DNA of 64,000 nucleotides from Xanthostigma xanthostigma. Taxonomy: Eukaryota > Arthropoda > Insecta > Raphidioptera > Raphidiidae. The notes under the pieces were generated by a model that was not told where the DNA came from, did no database searches, and was given only the letters and a program-made list of their open reading frames with translations. The position numbers and the translations under genes were made by a program. The DNA is taken from the NCBI GenBank assembly GCA_963575645.1, contig OY754467.1, forward strand, positions 37,135,108 to 37,199,107, given 5' to 3'. Each line of letters begins with the position of its first letter. Within the stretch, counting starts at the first letter, position 1. Shown piece by piece: positions 46,167 through 58,782 of this stretch.

Positions 46167-46799
46167 TTTTTAAATTATAAAGTTCAGTAAAGACGTTTAA
46201 TCGACATGTTTTCATATTTTTCATTTAATTACTTTTAAATTATGTTTTTCAAAAATAGACACTTTATAAAGGGCTCAGGTATACGAAACCCCTTAAATCA
46301 GGTCAATTTATTTTAGAAAAGAAATACGGAACCAGATATAGGTAATGCTTACATAATTTATTCTATATTTTTAATAGCAGAACACGATATTTTCCATCTA
46401 AACAGTTGATGAACTATAGTAAAACACAATTTTATTGCGATGATAAATATTTGATTACCCTTTGGTCTATGCGCTATAAAAGAGCTATTTTTGTAAGATA
46501 TATAAAAGATATGTGTATTATACCAAAAATCTGGAATTTGGGAATAGCCTGACACGATAACATTATTTATGTGACGTTTTCATGGCTCCCTTTATACAAA
46601 CCCCCAGTTCTCAAGTTCTTAAATCATTAAATTGGTGAATGTTGAATTTTCATTTTATTATTAACTTCAGTTGGTGGCTTTAAATAAATAAATTTAAACA
46701 AAAACAAACTTCAATATAAATCTGTAACTTTTATTTAACAGACTTCAAAGAAAATGGGAGGTTATATTATGTTCGATTGCATATTTTTTTATAATGAAA
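46167..46799. other. Intergenic, nothing recognised
   Basis: AT-rich. The minus ORF 46358-46555 has no motif. Confidence 0.4.
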
Positions 46800-47122
46800 T
46801 CTATCTATCTATATATTATATATAAAACAAAGTCCCTCCGTCGCGTCTGTCTGTCTTTCCGTCTGTTTGAACGCGATAAACTCAAAAACTACCGAACGGA
46901 TTTTCATACGGTTTTCACTATAATAGCGATAAACTAGAAACGGTTCTGTATAAAATTTGTACAAAATGGCTGAACGCTGAACTATGACGGTGTTTTGTCA
47001 AAAAAAAAATGTTTTAGTACGCTTACATAGCTAACGCTGACCAACTCTTTACATCAAAATAATGCACTTTAATAGTTCTACTGTGCAGATGGGAAGGTCA
47101 ATATAATATTTTCAGAACAGTG
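46800..47122 (+). mobile_element. Helitron fragment, sister of 150-503
   Basis: Shares 'ctccgtcgcgtctgtctgtc', 'aacgcgataaactcaaaaac' and 'atataatattttcagaacag' with the first element, but is cut before the CTAG end. Confidence 0.65.
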
Positions 47123-47212
47123 TTATAATTCACAATCATTTTTATTCACATGCATAAGACGCTTACACATACTACTAGAGTGCTAATTGGACTCACAAAA
47201 ATCGCGTGTAAT

Positions 47213-47780
47213 CTATACTAATATATAAAGCTGAAGAATTTGTTTGTTTGTTTGAACGCGCTAATCTCAGGAACTACTGGTTCAAATTGAAAAAAATTTT
47301 CGAGGAAGGCTATAGGCTATATAATATTACGCTACGACCATTAGGAGCGGAGCTTTAATGAAAAATGTTGCAAAATGTGTCTCAAAAATAAGCTTCTATT
47401 CATGTGAAATGCACTAACTAGATATACTCATATTATCGTTGTGAGAACACAACCTCAGGTGGCTCAATCGGTAGAGCATGCGACTGTCAATATCAGCGTC
47501 GTGGGTTCGAGCCCCACGTTGGGCGAATATATTTTTATTTTTTTTTAGATTGCTTTCTTCTAAGGTTTACATTTAAATTGATTTTAATTTTATTTAATTA
47601 ATTTAAAAAAAATTATTAGTTAAAAAAAGTTTATCGACAAAAACTTTTGAACGAACTCCGATCATCATGAAATTAGGACACAATATTCATCTCGGTAAAC
47701 TAAGATGAATGTGTGTACTCATGTTTCTCCCTTCCCCATTCGTTCTTTTACACCCGGGTGAAACCGGACAGGACCGCTAG
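47213..47780 (+). mobile_element. Helitron with tRNA-Lys-like sequence, copy 3
   Basis: Starts TCTATACTAATATATAAAGC and ends cacccgggtgaaaccggaca...CTAG. It is shorter than copies 1 and 2, with deletions in the A/T-rich middle. tRNA-like block at 47453-47525. Confidence 0.82.
47453..47525 (+). pseudogene. tRNA-Lys-like sequence inside Helitron (copy 3)
   Basis: The 3' half (cgtgggttcgagccccacgttgggcg, shown here by its parts) is identical to a canonical tRNA-Lys(CUU) T arm and acceptor strand. The 5' acceptor strand (cctcagg) and anticodon arm (gactgtcaata) are degraded. Because the best-preserved half differs among copies, the ancestor was probably a real tRNA-Lys(CUU). Confidence 0.78.
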
Positions 47781-48242
47781 TACCGTATAAATGCTTCGGC
47801 AATAGTGCTTTAAAAACAAGACGATGTCAATATTTTTTCATGGCGAGATAAAATAGCTCGTTTATTGCTCCGTCCCCCACTTCAAAAATATAGTTTTACT
47901 GATCCAATTCAAAAAGAAGTCTGCATATATACAAAGTCGAAGACATAAAGAAAAAACTTGCAGAGATCAAGTAACCTAGAGGCAAAGAAAAGAAGACCTG
48001 ATTTCTCACTCAGCATTCAGCATCTTTGCCAACTCAGTGGTAAAACTTTTTATTGACAATCGCCTACTGTAATATCTCCCACTCACTTGTTCTTCAAAAA
48101 ATGTGTATCTAAGTATGATATTTTGTCTCGCTTGTTCTCATGCGGCAATAGTTTACCCCTGTTCAGAATTTACAGTATATTCTTCTGTTCTCTGTATACA
48201 ATTCAAAGATTTCGTTCAATATTTAGAGCGGAATATGACTCT
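47781..48242. other. Intergenic, nothing recognised
   Basis: No gene or repeat edge seen; the ORF 48103-48306 has no motif. Confidence 0.4.
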
Positions 48243-48850
48243 GAGGTTAGAGTACAATAACTCGATATGCAAAATATCCACTGAAAATACACAATTATTA
48301 TTTTAAATAACATATTGTCCGTTGTAAGTACGTAAATTTTTTTTTAAAAATTAGTTTTTTTGAGCAGTAAAAAGAGGGGGGACGTTTGGGGGAGTTCTTT
48401 AAAAAACAATTACGGGGTCGTATCGATGCGATGGGTTTTTTTGCGCAATGAAAAGAGGAGGGCGTCTGGGGGAAGTTCTTTAAAAAAACTATACGGGGTC
48501 GTGTCGATGCGTTGGCGTTTTTTTTTGCGCAGTGAAAAGGGTAGAGTGTTTGGGGGAGTTCTTTAAAAAACAATTACGTGGTCGTATAAAAAAACAATTA
48601 CGGGGTCGTGTCGATGCGATGAGTTATTTTTTGCGTAGTGAAAAGGGGGGGGCGTTTGAGGTGAGTTCTTTCAAAAATAATTACGTCGTGTATACAAAAT
48701 GAGATAGTAATACAGTAATCCTACACCAGTTGCTATGACCTGTATATATGTGATTTCTGATTGGTTAGATTAAAAAAATGACAGTGAAAGACAAAAAGTT
48801 TTCACTCATTTTTGTGGAATTTGTGAATAATCCGCAAAATTAAAATAAAA
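48243..48850. mobile_element. Element D, copy 3 (diverged minisatellite)
   Basis: Left flank (cgatatgcaaaatatccact) and right flank (ctacaccagttgctatgacc) match copies 1 and 2. The core has 3 to 4 diverged units with 'acggggtcgtgtcgatgcga' and 'gcgcagtgaaaag'. ORFs on both strands across 48298-48573 are the translated repeat. Confidence 0.7.
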
Positions 48851-49129
48851 TTATAAATTCTTACCTTTTGTAACCGCAAATTGACAAGCCGTTTTTGAAA
48901 AGCCTCGTAGAACAGCCCACAGAAAATACATTGCACTGGAACTGATTATTGCACTTTAAAATACACCATGTGTCTTCACACAAATTTTTTAATTGTTTAA
49001 TTATACAACTGTTCATTACGAGAACTGTATAGTGTACATACATATTATATTATATTAATGAACTAAAACATATTTCCTTTATAAACTGAACTCTTAGTAT
49101 TTATTGGTCATTTTATTTCTTGCTAAAGT

Positions 49130-49673
49130 TTTAATAGATAGATAGATATTTTAATTCTGTAATACTGGAAACAGCTTAGAATGCGTCGATACAATAGAAT
49201 ATGATTTAAAATAATTTAAAATAAAATAATTTTAAAAGTCATTCATTTTATAAAAACATTTTTCAATTAAACATTTTTTAAGAGACTGTCTGAATTTGTC
49301 ATAATTGTTAATATTTTTTATTTCTATAGGCAACTTATTGTATAATTTTGTACAGGTACATAGCGGCCCCCTATTGTACAAAGAAAGGCGGTAATTATCA
49401 ATATATAATGAATTTTTTTGCCGGGTGTTATGATAGTGAATATCTGTTATCTTTTGAAAATCGGCTGTTTTGCTTGACAAATTTACAGACTTCATAAATA
49501 AAAATTGAGCTAAAAGTTAACAGCTTGTTATTAATAAAAAGTGGACGGCATGACTCCTGACGACCAATGTTAAAAATGAGACGAATAATACGTGTCTGCC
49601 AGATGAAGAGTCTATTGCAATGAATACTGCCGCCCCAAACAACCACATTATAACTTAGATTATAGAAACACAC
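49130..49673 (-). pseudogene. Non-LTR retrotransposon 3' end (CR1/Daphne-like)
   Basis: Two overlapping minus-strand frames. 49673-49428 reads NVVVWGGSIHCNRLFIWQTR..., then GRQESCRPLFI and FIYEVCKFVKQN. 49495-49232 reads NTRQKNSLYIDNYRLSLY... then KLYNKLPIEIKN. Together they match the C-terminal region after the RT domain of this LINE group, with one frameshift near 49430-49490. RT itself is absent (5' truncation). The 3' side (49130-49230) has a short TAAAAT-rich tail. Confidence 0.78.
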
Positions 49674-51036
49674 GAATATTAAAACTGAGAATAGATAAAT
49701 TAAAAATAATATATTTTTTATTTTTTTTTAAACAAAATAACGACTTTACACTGATAAATGCACAAATCATACTATTTAAAACTAAAATATTGTATATATA
49801 ACCCGGGGCTAGTTATCTTACGTAATTTATGTAATTTGACTTTTTGTCTTCTGCCAGTTTATCAGATTTGGTTACAGTAATGTTTGACATTGACTTTGAA
49901 TGTTGAAACTGTTATATTTTTTTTGTTTCTACTTTTTGTACAGATAAACAGGATTTTAAAATACAGCCCAAGCGTGAGAGGGAGGGAGAGAAAGAGTTTG
50001 TGACAAATAAAATAATTAAACCAATAAATAACAAATTCGGAATTTAAAGAATATACATATATATTTTAATTCATCAAATCAATCAATACAGATTCTATCC
50101 TGTCTCGACACAGGTCACTGTATAGTGTATACAGGTTGTTTCTAAAATAGGCTTCCGAAATTATACAGCGTCTGCGTGTAGTATTCATCAATGTAACTCA
50201 AAAAGTTCATATAAACTTGCAACCTAAAACGCGCAATTAGAGATACTATAATAGTACCCTTAAAAGGGTTCAATAAAATTATTTTTTTCCTTTTATTATT
50301 TAAAGATCGGTAAAACACAAATAAACAAATTTCTAAAAATGTATTTAATTTTTTATGGTGAATAAGATGCGCCAAAGTTAATTTTTGGTAATTAAAATTA
50401 AATGCCTCTGTTTTAAGCATATCTGAGATATTAATAGATTTTTCCAAACATCGTAAATCCTTTCATGTTTTCATGCGTTTTGCAAATCTGAACTTTTAAA
50501 GACTCTAAACGATTTTTGGTCTGTTTCATATAAACGGAACTTTTAGAAAAAGTCAAGCTGAATCGATTCCGACAATCCGCAACCTTGTATCTCTTGTTTC
50601 GGAGATATAGCCAATTTTAACTGTTTAAAAATGTATTCATTTAAAACGCCACAGTGTCTAAACTAATCGAGATACGACTCTGTGCTTAGGACTAATCGAT
50701 TCAGCGTACTTTTTCCTATGACACGTCATTATTAAGCATATCGGGAATATTTATATATTTTTCCAAATATCGTAATTCTTTTCATGTTTTCATGCGTTTT
50801 GCAAATCTGCCAGTTTTTAAGACACTAAGCGATAATTTTCACATGAGATCTAAGAGAGTTAAGCACATGCTTAACTAAGTTATCAACTAAAAGCTAAGAT
50901 ATCTCGAGTTGGTTTTTTCTTTTTTTTTACCTAAAATAACCTTTAGTACCACTTGATAAATTATAATTTAAAGTCATATTGCAGTGGTAATAAGGAACAC
51001 TATATATAAGAATATTGTAAACTTTTGTATACCTAC
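49674..51036. other. Intergenic with an internal direct repeat
   Basis: 50418-50491 and 50737-50810 share about 75 bp (atttttccaaa.atcgtaa.., ttcatgttttcatgcgtttt, gcaaatctg). No gene is recognised; the ORF 50142-50447 shows no motif. Confidence 0.5.
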
Positions 51037-51040
51037 ATAT

Positions 51041-51720
51041 TGTTGCTTGCCCCTGATGGGACCCCTATGGAATTCGGTAGAAACTACTAGAACCAACAAC
51101 AATGGAAACAGGTAAAGAACACCCGACCTTGGAAACACACAAACATGTAAAGGAAAGGAACTCGGTGTGGAAGCAGGTAGCGAAGTTAAACCCGATTTCT
51201 TAGAATCGCTTGGAGACAACAATAGAAGAAATCTCGATTCGTGGAGAACATTCTAGAAGCGTGGGCCGAAACTATATACCTAAGGCGACGAGAGTGAGCA
51301 AGTCAGTCAGTCAGTTATTGGAGCTGTTCGTTGTGTTGGCACAGTGCTCTGGCATTACTACATAAATTATTCAGTTATACTGTGAAGACAAATAACTCTA
51401 GTGAGTGCAATTTATATAAATCTGTTTAAATAACTTTTTGTAAATACAAGTGCGAATCAGCTACTGTACTAGCTAAACTTTGTGTTGTGTTCCTGTGTTG
51501 TAGGAAATAGTTTGTGTACCTACATAATTCAGTGACTCTATATCCTCTGTTACTTAGTCTTTTATTTTATAATTTAGAACTATTAGTTTTGTTTCTGTTA
51601 ACGTTATTATTTCGGTTAAGTTAAAGAAGTACGCTTTCGTTTGTGTGTTTAACCGTTTTGTTAAACATTTATTTTTGTAAATAAATAATTTACGCCACGG
51701 ACTACAGCAGTTTTGTTACA
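51041..51720 (+). mobile_element. Solo LTR
   Basis: 680 bp. Starts TGTTGCTTGCCCCTGATGGG and ends ...cagcagttttgttaca (TG..CA), flanked by the 4-bp direct repeat ATAT (51037-51040, 51721-51724). It contains a TATA-like 'actatatacc' followed by an R-like 'gtcagtcagtcagtt', and an 'aataaataa' polyadenylation word near the end. No internal region, so it is the product of LTR-LTR recombination. Unrelated to the LTRs at 7943 and 9921. Confidence 0.8.
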
Positions 51721-51724
51721 ATAT

Positions 51725-52808
51725 TTTATATCATGACAATAATTTTTTTTATTATTATTACCTACATGAGATACACAAAAGATACCGGGATAGCTTGTGA
51801 TCGACAGTTTAGTGACTGACCTATAAAAAGAACCCGCTTTGAAAACTTAATCACTATCCATCCCGAATGGTAGAGATCAGTGTAACACATTTCGTTTTTT
51901 GGCGAGTTTCACGATCTACTATTATCTGTCACGCTAATAATTTATTTGTCAACCGTTTTCAAAACTGATTTCGAGTCAATCTATGCTTTCAGACACAAAT
52001 TCACGATAAGTTGTATTTTTCAAGCGAACGTAATCGCTAACTTTTAGTAGAAAACTTCTGGTACTGCAAGAAAAACTTTTTATATACAATGAAAATGAAA
52101 CCGGACTTTATTCTGTTAGAGACGTGCAACTAGAAGGCTCTAAAGCAACGCTACACACCAATATAGCACCAACAATGCTAGAAAACACGATTTACATTTC
52201 TCACACACTCAACACCGCCACCAGGGTTACCAACTTTGAAAATCAAACTCTATATTATAGTATATCACAAGGACCGAAAGTTTGATATTCTTGCAGTACA
52301 AGGATATCAAACTTTCAGGCAAGGTGGTGTATATACCATTTTTCTTCATACCTCTGTCGTAAGTATACGCTTATTAAATACATTAATCAATAAATTACTT
52401 TTTAATTACATAAAAACACAGATATTTTCCAAGCAAGCAGCTTTGAGGTTATACGTAAAAACACGAATGACAACTGTTCGCGACTACTAGCTAAAATATT
52501 ATAGGATCGCTATGGAAACGATATATAAACAACAGTTGATAGATTATTTTTTCTTTACTGCTGCCCGAACGTACGTACTTCTGCATCAATGCGTGTAATA
52601 CCACCAATGCGTAAATGCTAGACTTTCTGCCTTACAACTGATGCCGATAATATGTACTTTCAATCGAGGTATGAAAAAAAATTGTTTCAGCAAAAATCGC
52701 CTTGACAGACGGACACTGAAGTGATTCCACAAGTGTTTCTTTTTGCACGGAATACTGAAAATCAGGACTGGCAATGAAAATAATAATAAATATTAAAAGA
52801 ATTTTTTA
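51725..52808. other. Intergenic, nothing recognised
   Basis: Contains a short inverted echo around 52270-52320 (aaagtttgatattcttg / aaggatatcaaactttc). ORF 52236-52490 runs over it and is not supported. Confidence 0.4.
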
Positions 52809-52816
52809 TTCTATAC

Positions 52817-53086
52817 CAGGGATGGCTAACCTATGGCACGCGTGCCACAAGTGCAAAATCGAAATAATTAAAAATATGCTAGATGTCGAAAAAAATTGAC
52901 TATCCCCAAATAATAAGTACGAAAAAGTTTCATAGCGCTCAGTGTAACATCGAAATTATTCTTTCCATCTGTTTGATTAATTTTATTGCAACTAAATTTC
53001 TTTGGCTGCTTGTCGGCACGTCATGGTTATATTAAATTTTTTTGAAAAGAATTGGCACGTAGATGTAGAAAGGTTCGCCACCCCTG
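52817..53086. mobile_element. hAT MITE, 270 bp
   Basis: Ends CAGGGATGGCTAACCTATGG and, inversely, ggttcgccacccctg, the typical hAT 'CAGGGGTGG(C)GAACCT' terminus. Flanked by an 8-bp target duplication matching at 6 of 8 (ttctatac / ttctatga). No transposase. Confidence 0.8.
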
Positions 53087-53264
53087 TTCTATGACAATAT
53101 TTCTTATTTTACTTATTTAAGTAATTTATTAACTCAAGAATGTTTTCTTCTAAAAACCCATTTAAAAATCTTTCCGTAATATATTAGAATAAAATATTTC
53201 GCAGAAACTAATCAACCACTAAACAACATTGATTGACATTAAGGCGACTGCATAGCATACTAGA

Positions 53265-53777
53265 GCTGTAACAAACCGTATGTTTTCGTTACTGAGTAAC
53301 GGGTACATCGTCTGACTCGAAGTAACGAATCGTTACTTACAAATTCATTTCGTTACTAGCATTTTTCGTGTCCATGTCAGTTCTACTCGTTTGATGCAGT
53401 TATACGAATACAATGCATTATGTATCATAATCATATAACATGCCTCATTGAATTGGAACCAGGAACGGTTCACCTAGTGACTAACTCATCACGTTTAAAT
53501 TTAAAACCGATCATTTCCGACACTATTTGAGTTAAAAGTTATTGCACTATATACTATATAATATTCACAATTCAGTGCAGTGAATAAAGTACGAACGAAG
53601 TAATGACTCATATCGTATCACGTATGCGACGCTCCTGGATGCGAAGCTACATGCTTATTGCTTGATGCTGTTAAGTACACGATTGTATGTCGTATGAAAA
53701 GTAACGAGTAACGTAACGATACGAAAGTAACGGGTACTGGTATTTTAAGTAACGAATACATACGGTTACACAATTTC
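53265..53777. mobile_element. Candidate TIR element with 'gtaacg'-rich ends
   Basis: The left 'gctgtaacaaaccgtatgtt' and right 'gaatacatacggttacacaa' are inverse. Both sides are rich in gttac/gtaac words. Degenerate; class uncertain, possibly hAT. Confidence 0.5.
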
Positions 53778-53906
53778 TTGTTACTACACACGAGACTGCC
53801 AGGCTGGTTTTGCCGCTAGAATTACTGCTGGGACTTGTGCTGGCCAGCAGGCAGGCTACAAATATGGAAATGACGTCACTGCGGGCTCACGTACGAGTTT
53901 ACTAGT

Positions 53907-54284
53907 ATGGAGGGTAGAGGTAAAGAGAACCATCTTATATATGGAAGTAAAATTGAAAAAGTGTCCATCTGAAACCGTCAAATAACTGTTCAAAAAGTGA
54001 CCAGAATGGCGCTTATCTAGAAAAAGTGTTTTGTAAACTTAGCAGTCGTAGACGAAGTGAAGTGTGCTGAAAGAAATGTTTAATATTTTTGGCGACTAGA
54101 GTAGTTAATATATTCTCAGTAAATAAAACCTCAATCACTTACGTACTCAAACATTAATTGGTAAATATAACCAATAAAATCATCAGAGGGAAATTGACAC
54201 TCTTCCTACGGTGGCGTCATCTTAATTTCACTCTTTTTGACGGACACTTTTCATACACAGAGATTGTTCTTCCTCCATAATTAC
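53907..54284. mobile_element. TIR transposon, relative of 3141-4166
   Basis: Left 'tatggagggtagaggtaaag... aaaaagtgtccatctg' and right 'gacggacacttttcatacac... cttcctccataat' reproduce the terminal arms of the element at 3141-4166 with a different, shorter core. Confidence 0.65.
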
Positions 54285-54815
54285 AAAATGGATTACAAAA
54301 TTAGAATTACCGGGACTATTTTTCTTGTTTATTCGTCAGGACATGGGGCAAAGATATCTGAAATCGGGACAGTTGGCAACCCTGACCACCAGGTACTGTA
54401 GGGACAGTTTAAGGAGCCAAGTTTGTTTTTACGACAAATTATTATTAACATTTATGTGAGCTCTGATACTTGCGAGCAAATTACAATTTTCTTGTCGAGA
54501 AATGAAAAAATATAATAATTTTGAATAACTAGTAGTCTGTTCACCCCGCTACCTTGTTTTCAAGTTTTTACGAGACGGAACTTTGTACATTGTCCACATG
54601 TCAAACAAAATGTCATCACGTTTTGGTTACATCGGCAAAATTTTGATTGAAATTCGACGCCACAATTTCGTTTTAAGGTTTTTGTGACTCAAAAGTGACA
54701 TAAATAATGATATCTGTTCATTTTAACACAATTTTTTGCATTCACATAATTTTATTTTTGTTTGACAAAATGTTAAATCACAATGTAATATATAAGAAAC
54801 AAAGTTACTCTATTT

Positions 54816-54870
54816 CAGCGTTTCTCAAACTTTTTTGACCGCGCTCCAGTACGAGGTTATAAAATTCACC
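54816..54870. mobile_element. hAT-like terminus
   Basis: CAGCGTTTCTCAAACTTTTT, then gaccgcgctcc, matches the common animal hAT end 'CAGcGgTTCTCAAACttttt'. A partner end was not located, so this is a fragment or a hAT cut by the adjoining hairpin. Confidence 0.5.
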
Positions 54871-55402
54871 TTAAGGTAGTATGAGTACCATCAAGGCAAT
54901 TTTAAATAAAAGGCTTGATTTTTTTATATGAAGTTGGACTAAGTCTTAACACATTCTGAAAATTTTAGGGGGGATTGCCCGTTTATTTAAATAAATAAAT
55001 GACTTCAAAAGTAAGCATATTTAACATTGGCTTTATGGTAAAACGTTAGATGGATGATATGTTTTCATTGATTTCTCCAAAACTAGTCGGTGGACATTAA
55101 AAAAAAACTATTTAAATTAAAGTTAAAACCTTCATAAATTATTGAAAACAAAAAAAAACCGTTGTGCTCGACTAATTAAAAATATTTAATTAAAAAGATT
55201 AAATATCTTTTTAATTAGTCGGGCACAACGGTTTTTTTTTTGTTTTCAATAATTTATTAAGGTTTTAACTTTAATATAAATAGTTTTTTTTTAATTTCCA
55301 CCGACTAGTTTTGGAGAAATCAATGAAAACATATCATCCATTTACCGATTTAAAAAAAATCAACCTTTTATTTAAAGTTGCCTTGGTGCTCGTACTACCT
55401 TA
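54871..55402. mobile_element. Long hairpin element, about 530 bp
   Basis: ttaaggtagtatgagtacca at the left and the inverse (ggtgctcgtactaccttaa) at the right. Pairing continues through gatatgttttcattgatttc and aaccgttgtgctcgactaat to a centre near 55190. About 110 bp of the left arm (54925-55035) is unpaired. Confidence 0.8.
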
Positions 55403-55499
55403 AGAAAAAAAATATCTGTTTACAAAACAAATTAAATTTTACCATTCCAACCCACAAGTGGGTAATGGTACTAGTTTAGGTCAAAAATCATTTTTCAAA

Positions 55500-55720
55500 A
55501 ATTTTACAATATCTTTCCGTTTTGATGTCCCCCGAATCCAAAAAACATATTTTTGGAAAAACTCTGTGCGTCTGTTAGTCGGTTAGTCTGTGGTCAAACG
55601 GATGAGCCGATTGAAACTAAAATTTTAGGAGGATGTTTGGTAAGAAAATATGAAGAGCCCTATTATTTTTGGAAAAAATCGGCGCATGCGCAGAAAAGAT
55701 ATATGCTATAACGGTGTTTT
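55500..55720. repeat. Dispersed repeat, pair with 44895-45125
   Basis: See the partner copy. Contains aaaaaacatatttttggaaa, ggtcaaacggatgagccgat and gaagagccctattatttttg. Confidence 0.5.
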
Positions 55721-58008
55721 TTTATATAATAATGGTATACTTTTCATAACGGGTTAATATTATATTTATTATTTCTAGAAAGTTTCGTTAAAAAAAATTT
55801 TTTCTAAACTTTATAGTTCATGATATATTTTGAAAAAAAATCAGCTGTTCTTTTGTTTTGTAGATCTGTCAGAAATAAACTAGTTAAGCATGCTTTGATT
55901 ATTTTTACATGACGTGAACATATTTTGTAGGTAACCATGGCAACGAATAGCCAATATCATATTGAATACTAGCTATTACCCTTGTCACCTCACGCAATAT
56001 CAGAAATTCTATTTTATTTATTTTACTATATCAAGTTTATACTGAAGACTATATCAAATTTCAATATTTTAGGAGTTGGAATGCTCCCGTCGCACAATGG
56101 GGCCAAATATATAAATTCTTGGCAGAAATTATTTTAATATTTTTTTATGTTTTTCTAGGTAAATAAAACTTGTATAACGAACATTATAAAGATATTTAAT
56201 ATTTTTATGCTATAATTACATTGCCAAAAATAATTATTACATGTATTGGATTTATGCAGCAACTTTATAAGGAAACGTCGGAATCATTATCACTTAATGA
56301 TTCGTTGCTATCTATTTCTTCAAACTACTGACATTTGGTGCGTTTAGTGTCCATAAAACCTGATCCTTAAAAGAGAAGAAAGAAATTTCGTTAAAAATGA
56401 CAACTACCATAGTCTCATTTTTCACTGAAATTTTCTTCAAAAGGCGCAAATATGCGCAACATTTTGTTCGTGATTCTACAAATACAAGTTACAAAGACTG
56501 ATTCAGAGTTAGAATTAGGAACATGATTTGCCCTAATGACAAGTAAAATCATATATTATTATGTAGATTCAAGTAACAAGTTCAATTAACATATTTATTT
56601 TGGTTATATAATTAGAACATCCTATTTACCTAAAAACCGTAATAACAATTAAGAAACAAAAGACCAGCCTGAGGGTAAACACTCTATGCTATTAGCAATT
56701 TTTTATATAATAACACTGAGGCGCACTGTTAACACAAAGTAATAGCCAAATTTCATTCCGCTCGTATAGCCGCCAGGATAACCAACAATTAAACTGGTCT
56801 GAACTGGATGACTGCATGATCTGCGCTCGACGCTTGGTGGTAGCGAGTACACGCACTACTAAACTTTAGTATCTAAGTATTATTTACTGCCTGCTGTCGA
56901 TTTCTGCCACTGGAGTTTCTGCCACAAATTAGTGTACTTGGACCCACTGTGCGTCGCCCAATTGGCTGGAATTTTTTTTCCATTTTCCAATTTACCCTCT
57001 GAAATTAACCCCCAGGATCCTAATTCTACTGTTTATACCTCACGTGAGTAATTGGGCCACGGCACTCTATCTCCGTACCAATTTTCAGACTTTTATGTCA
57101 ATTTCAGAGAAAATCGCCTGTGACAGACGAATCCATAAACGTTCCGTTTTGCACGGAACACTAAAAAGTAATCAAAGTTGAATGCATTTCTGTTGATTTA
57201 TAAAAGACTAAACCGTTGTCCAATCTACTATATTGAATTTTCAGTGCAGGTTTTATAATATTTTTCGACGTCTGAAACGGAGTGACGGAATCGATAATAT
57301 TTTATTATCTAGTAATAGCGTTACAGTAGGTACGTACGTATGTACGAGCAGTGTGTAGGGTAGCTGGGGGCACAAGACGGACGGGAAAAGAGCTACTTAT
57401 ATGAAACTAATGGCACTTTAGGGGATACACGTCAAAGAAATAAAGTAACAATAGTTAAACACGATCGAAATACACTCACACAAATAATACGCCCGAGTTT
57501 GATAGTCAACAAAACGCCGCTGTGGAAATGATGTCAATCGAGCGGAACAAAAAATGAATATGGCTTCGTTTATTATTACATCAAAGTATTGCCATCTTTC
57601 ACGAACTGAAATACTACTTTTTAAGAGACAAATAACGAACCAGTCTTCAAAGAGTTCCTACCTACTTTCTTTTTTTTCAAATCGCCTAAAATTTCATTTG
57701 AAAGACGTTTTTACCTAAACATGTTCTTTGAACTTTTTTATGTACTTTCATTAGACTGACGCCAAAAACTTTTACGCTTTTAAGTAATTTTGTTTAAGGA
57801 GGTTCCGTTTTTTTTCAAGGTTTGTTAATGCTACATTTTAATGGCTCTGCAATACGTAGTTTGCACGTTACAAACTGCTTTCTTCTTTAATATCATATTA
57901 CTAAACCAGAAGAAAACTGCTGAGCCGATTTAAATAAAATTTATATGAGACCACCCTGAAGTGTACCCTATTAAATAGAAAAAAATAATGAAAATCGGTT
58001 CACAAATG
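55721..58008. other. Intergenic, about 2.3 kb, nothing recognised
   Basis: No ORF above 60 codons, no splice-supported exon and no paired repeat ends seen. 57935-58008 is the left flank of a dispersed repeat ('tatatgagaccaccctgaag') that resumes after the foldback element at about 58700. Confidence 0.4.
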
Positions 58009-58622
58009 AGGAGCTCGTTTGCAAAGCTTGACAAATTCTAAGAACCAACATCCTCAGAAAAGGTAAAAAACCCGCCACATCGAAGGACTGATAAACTTTT
58101 GTTTTGTTTTGGGCTCGTTTGGTAGCGCTGAGTCTTTGTATTAAAATAAGCCAAAGATGGAATTTTAAAATTAAATGGTTATTTTTTTTTTATAAAAAAC
58201 TTTTGGTTTTGTCAAGTTTTGAAAACAAGCAATGGATTTGTTAAGTTAAGAAAACAAATATGTTGGATATGTCAAGTTTTGGAAGAAAAGAGCAATATTA
58301 AAATAGAAATTTGTGATATTATTATGGAACCTCTGACGTTTTATGAGTATTTAAATACACATAAAACATCAGAGATTCCATAATAATATTACGAATTAAA
58401 TGACGAAAATAGCGTTCGTGATCAAAACTGGACAAATCCGGGATTTGTCAACTTTTGATCACAAACGCCATTTTCGTCGTTTAATTCGTATATGATATGT
58501 TGAGTTTAGATTAAAAATAGCCAGAAATTCCGATTTGTTTAGGGCTGAATACTGACGTACGATATATAACTCGATTTTTATTTAAAATGGATTTGTCAAG
58601 TTTTGCAAACAAGCTCCTCAAA
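58009..58622. mobile_element. Foldback element with internal hairpins
   Basis: The outer arms (gaggagctcgtttgcaaagc / gcaaacaagctcctc) are inverse, with a possible 5-6 bp duplication 'caaatg' on both sides. Two further hairpins lie inside: 58335-58385 (aacctctgacgttttatgag / ataaaacatcagagattcc) and 58396-58490 (aaatgacgaaaatagcgttc / aaacgccattttcgtcgttt). 'tgtcaagttttg' occurs several times. Confidence 0.7.
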
Positions 58623-58782
58623 TGTTGGAGATGTGAGGTAACATTATAAAAAACTGCCTTTTTCGAAAATAGTTAAGAACGACTAAACCGATTTTAATAA
58701 AAATTATATGAGACCACTCCGTTAACATTTTTAACAAAACGGCGTCGAAATATTTTAAATATCTGAATAAACATTGATTGCT

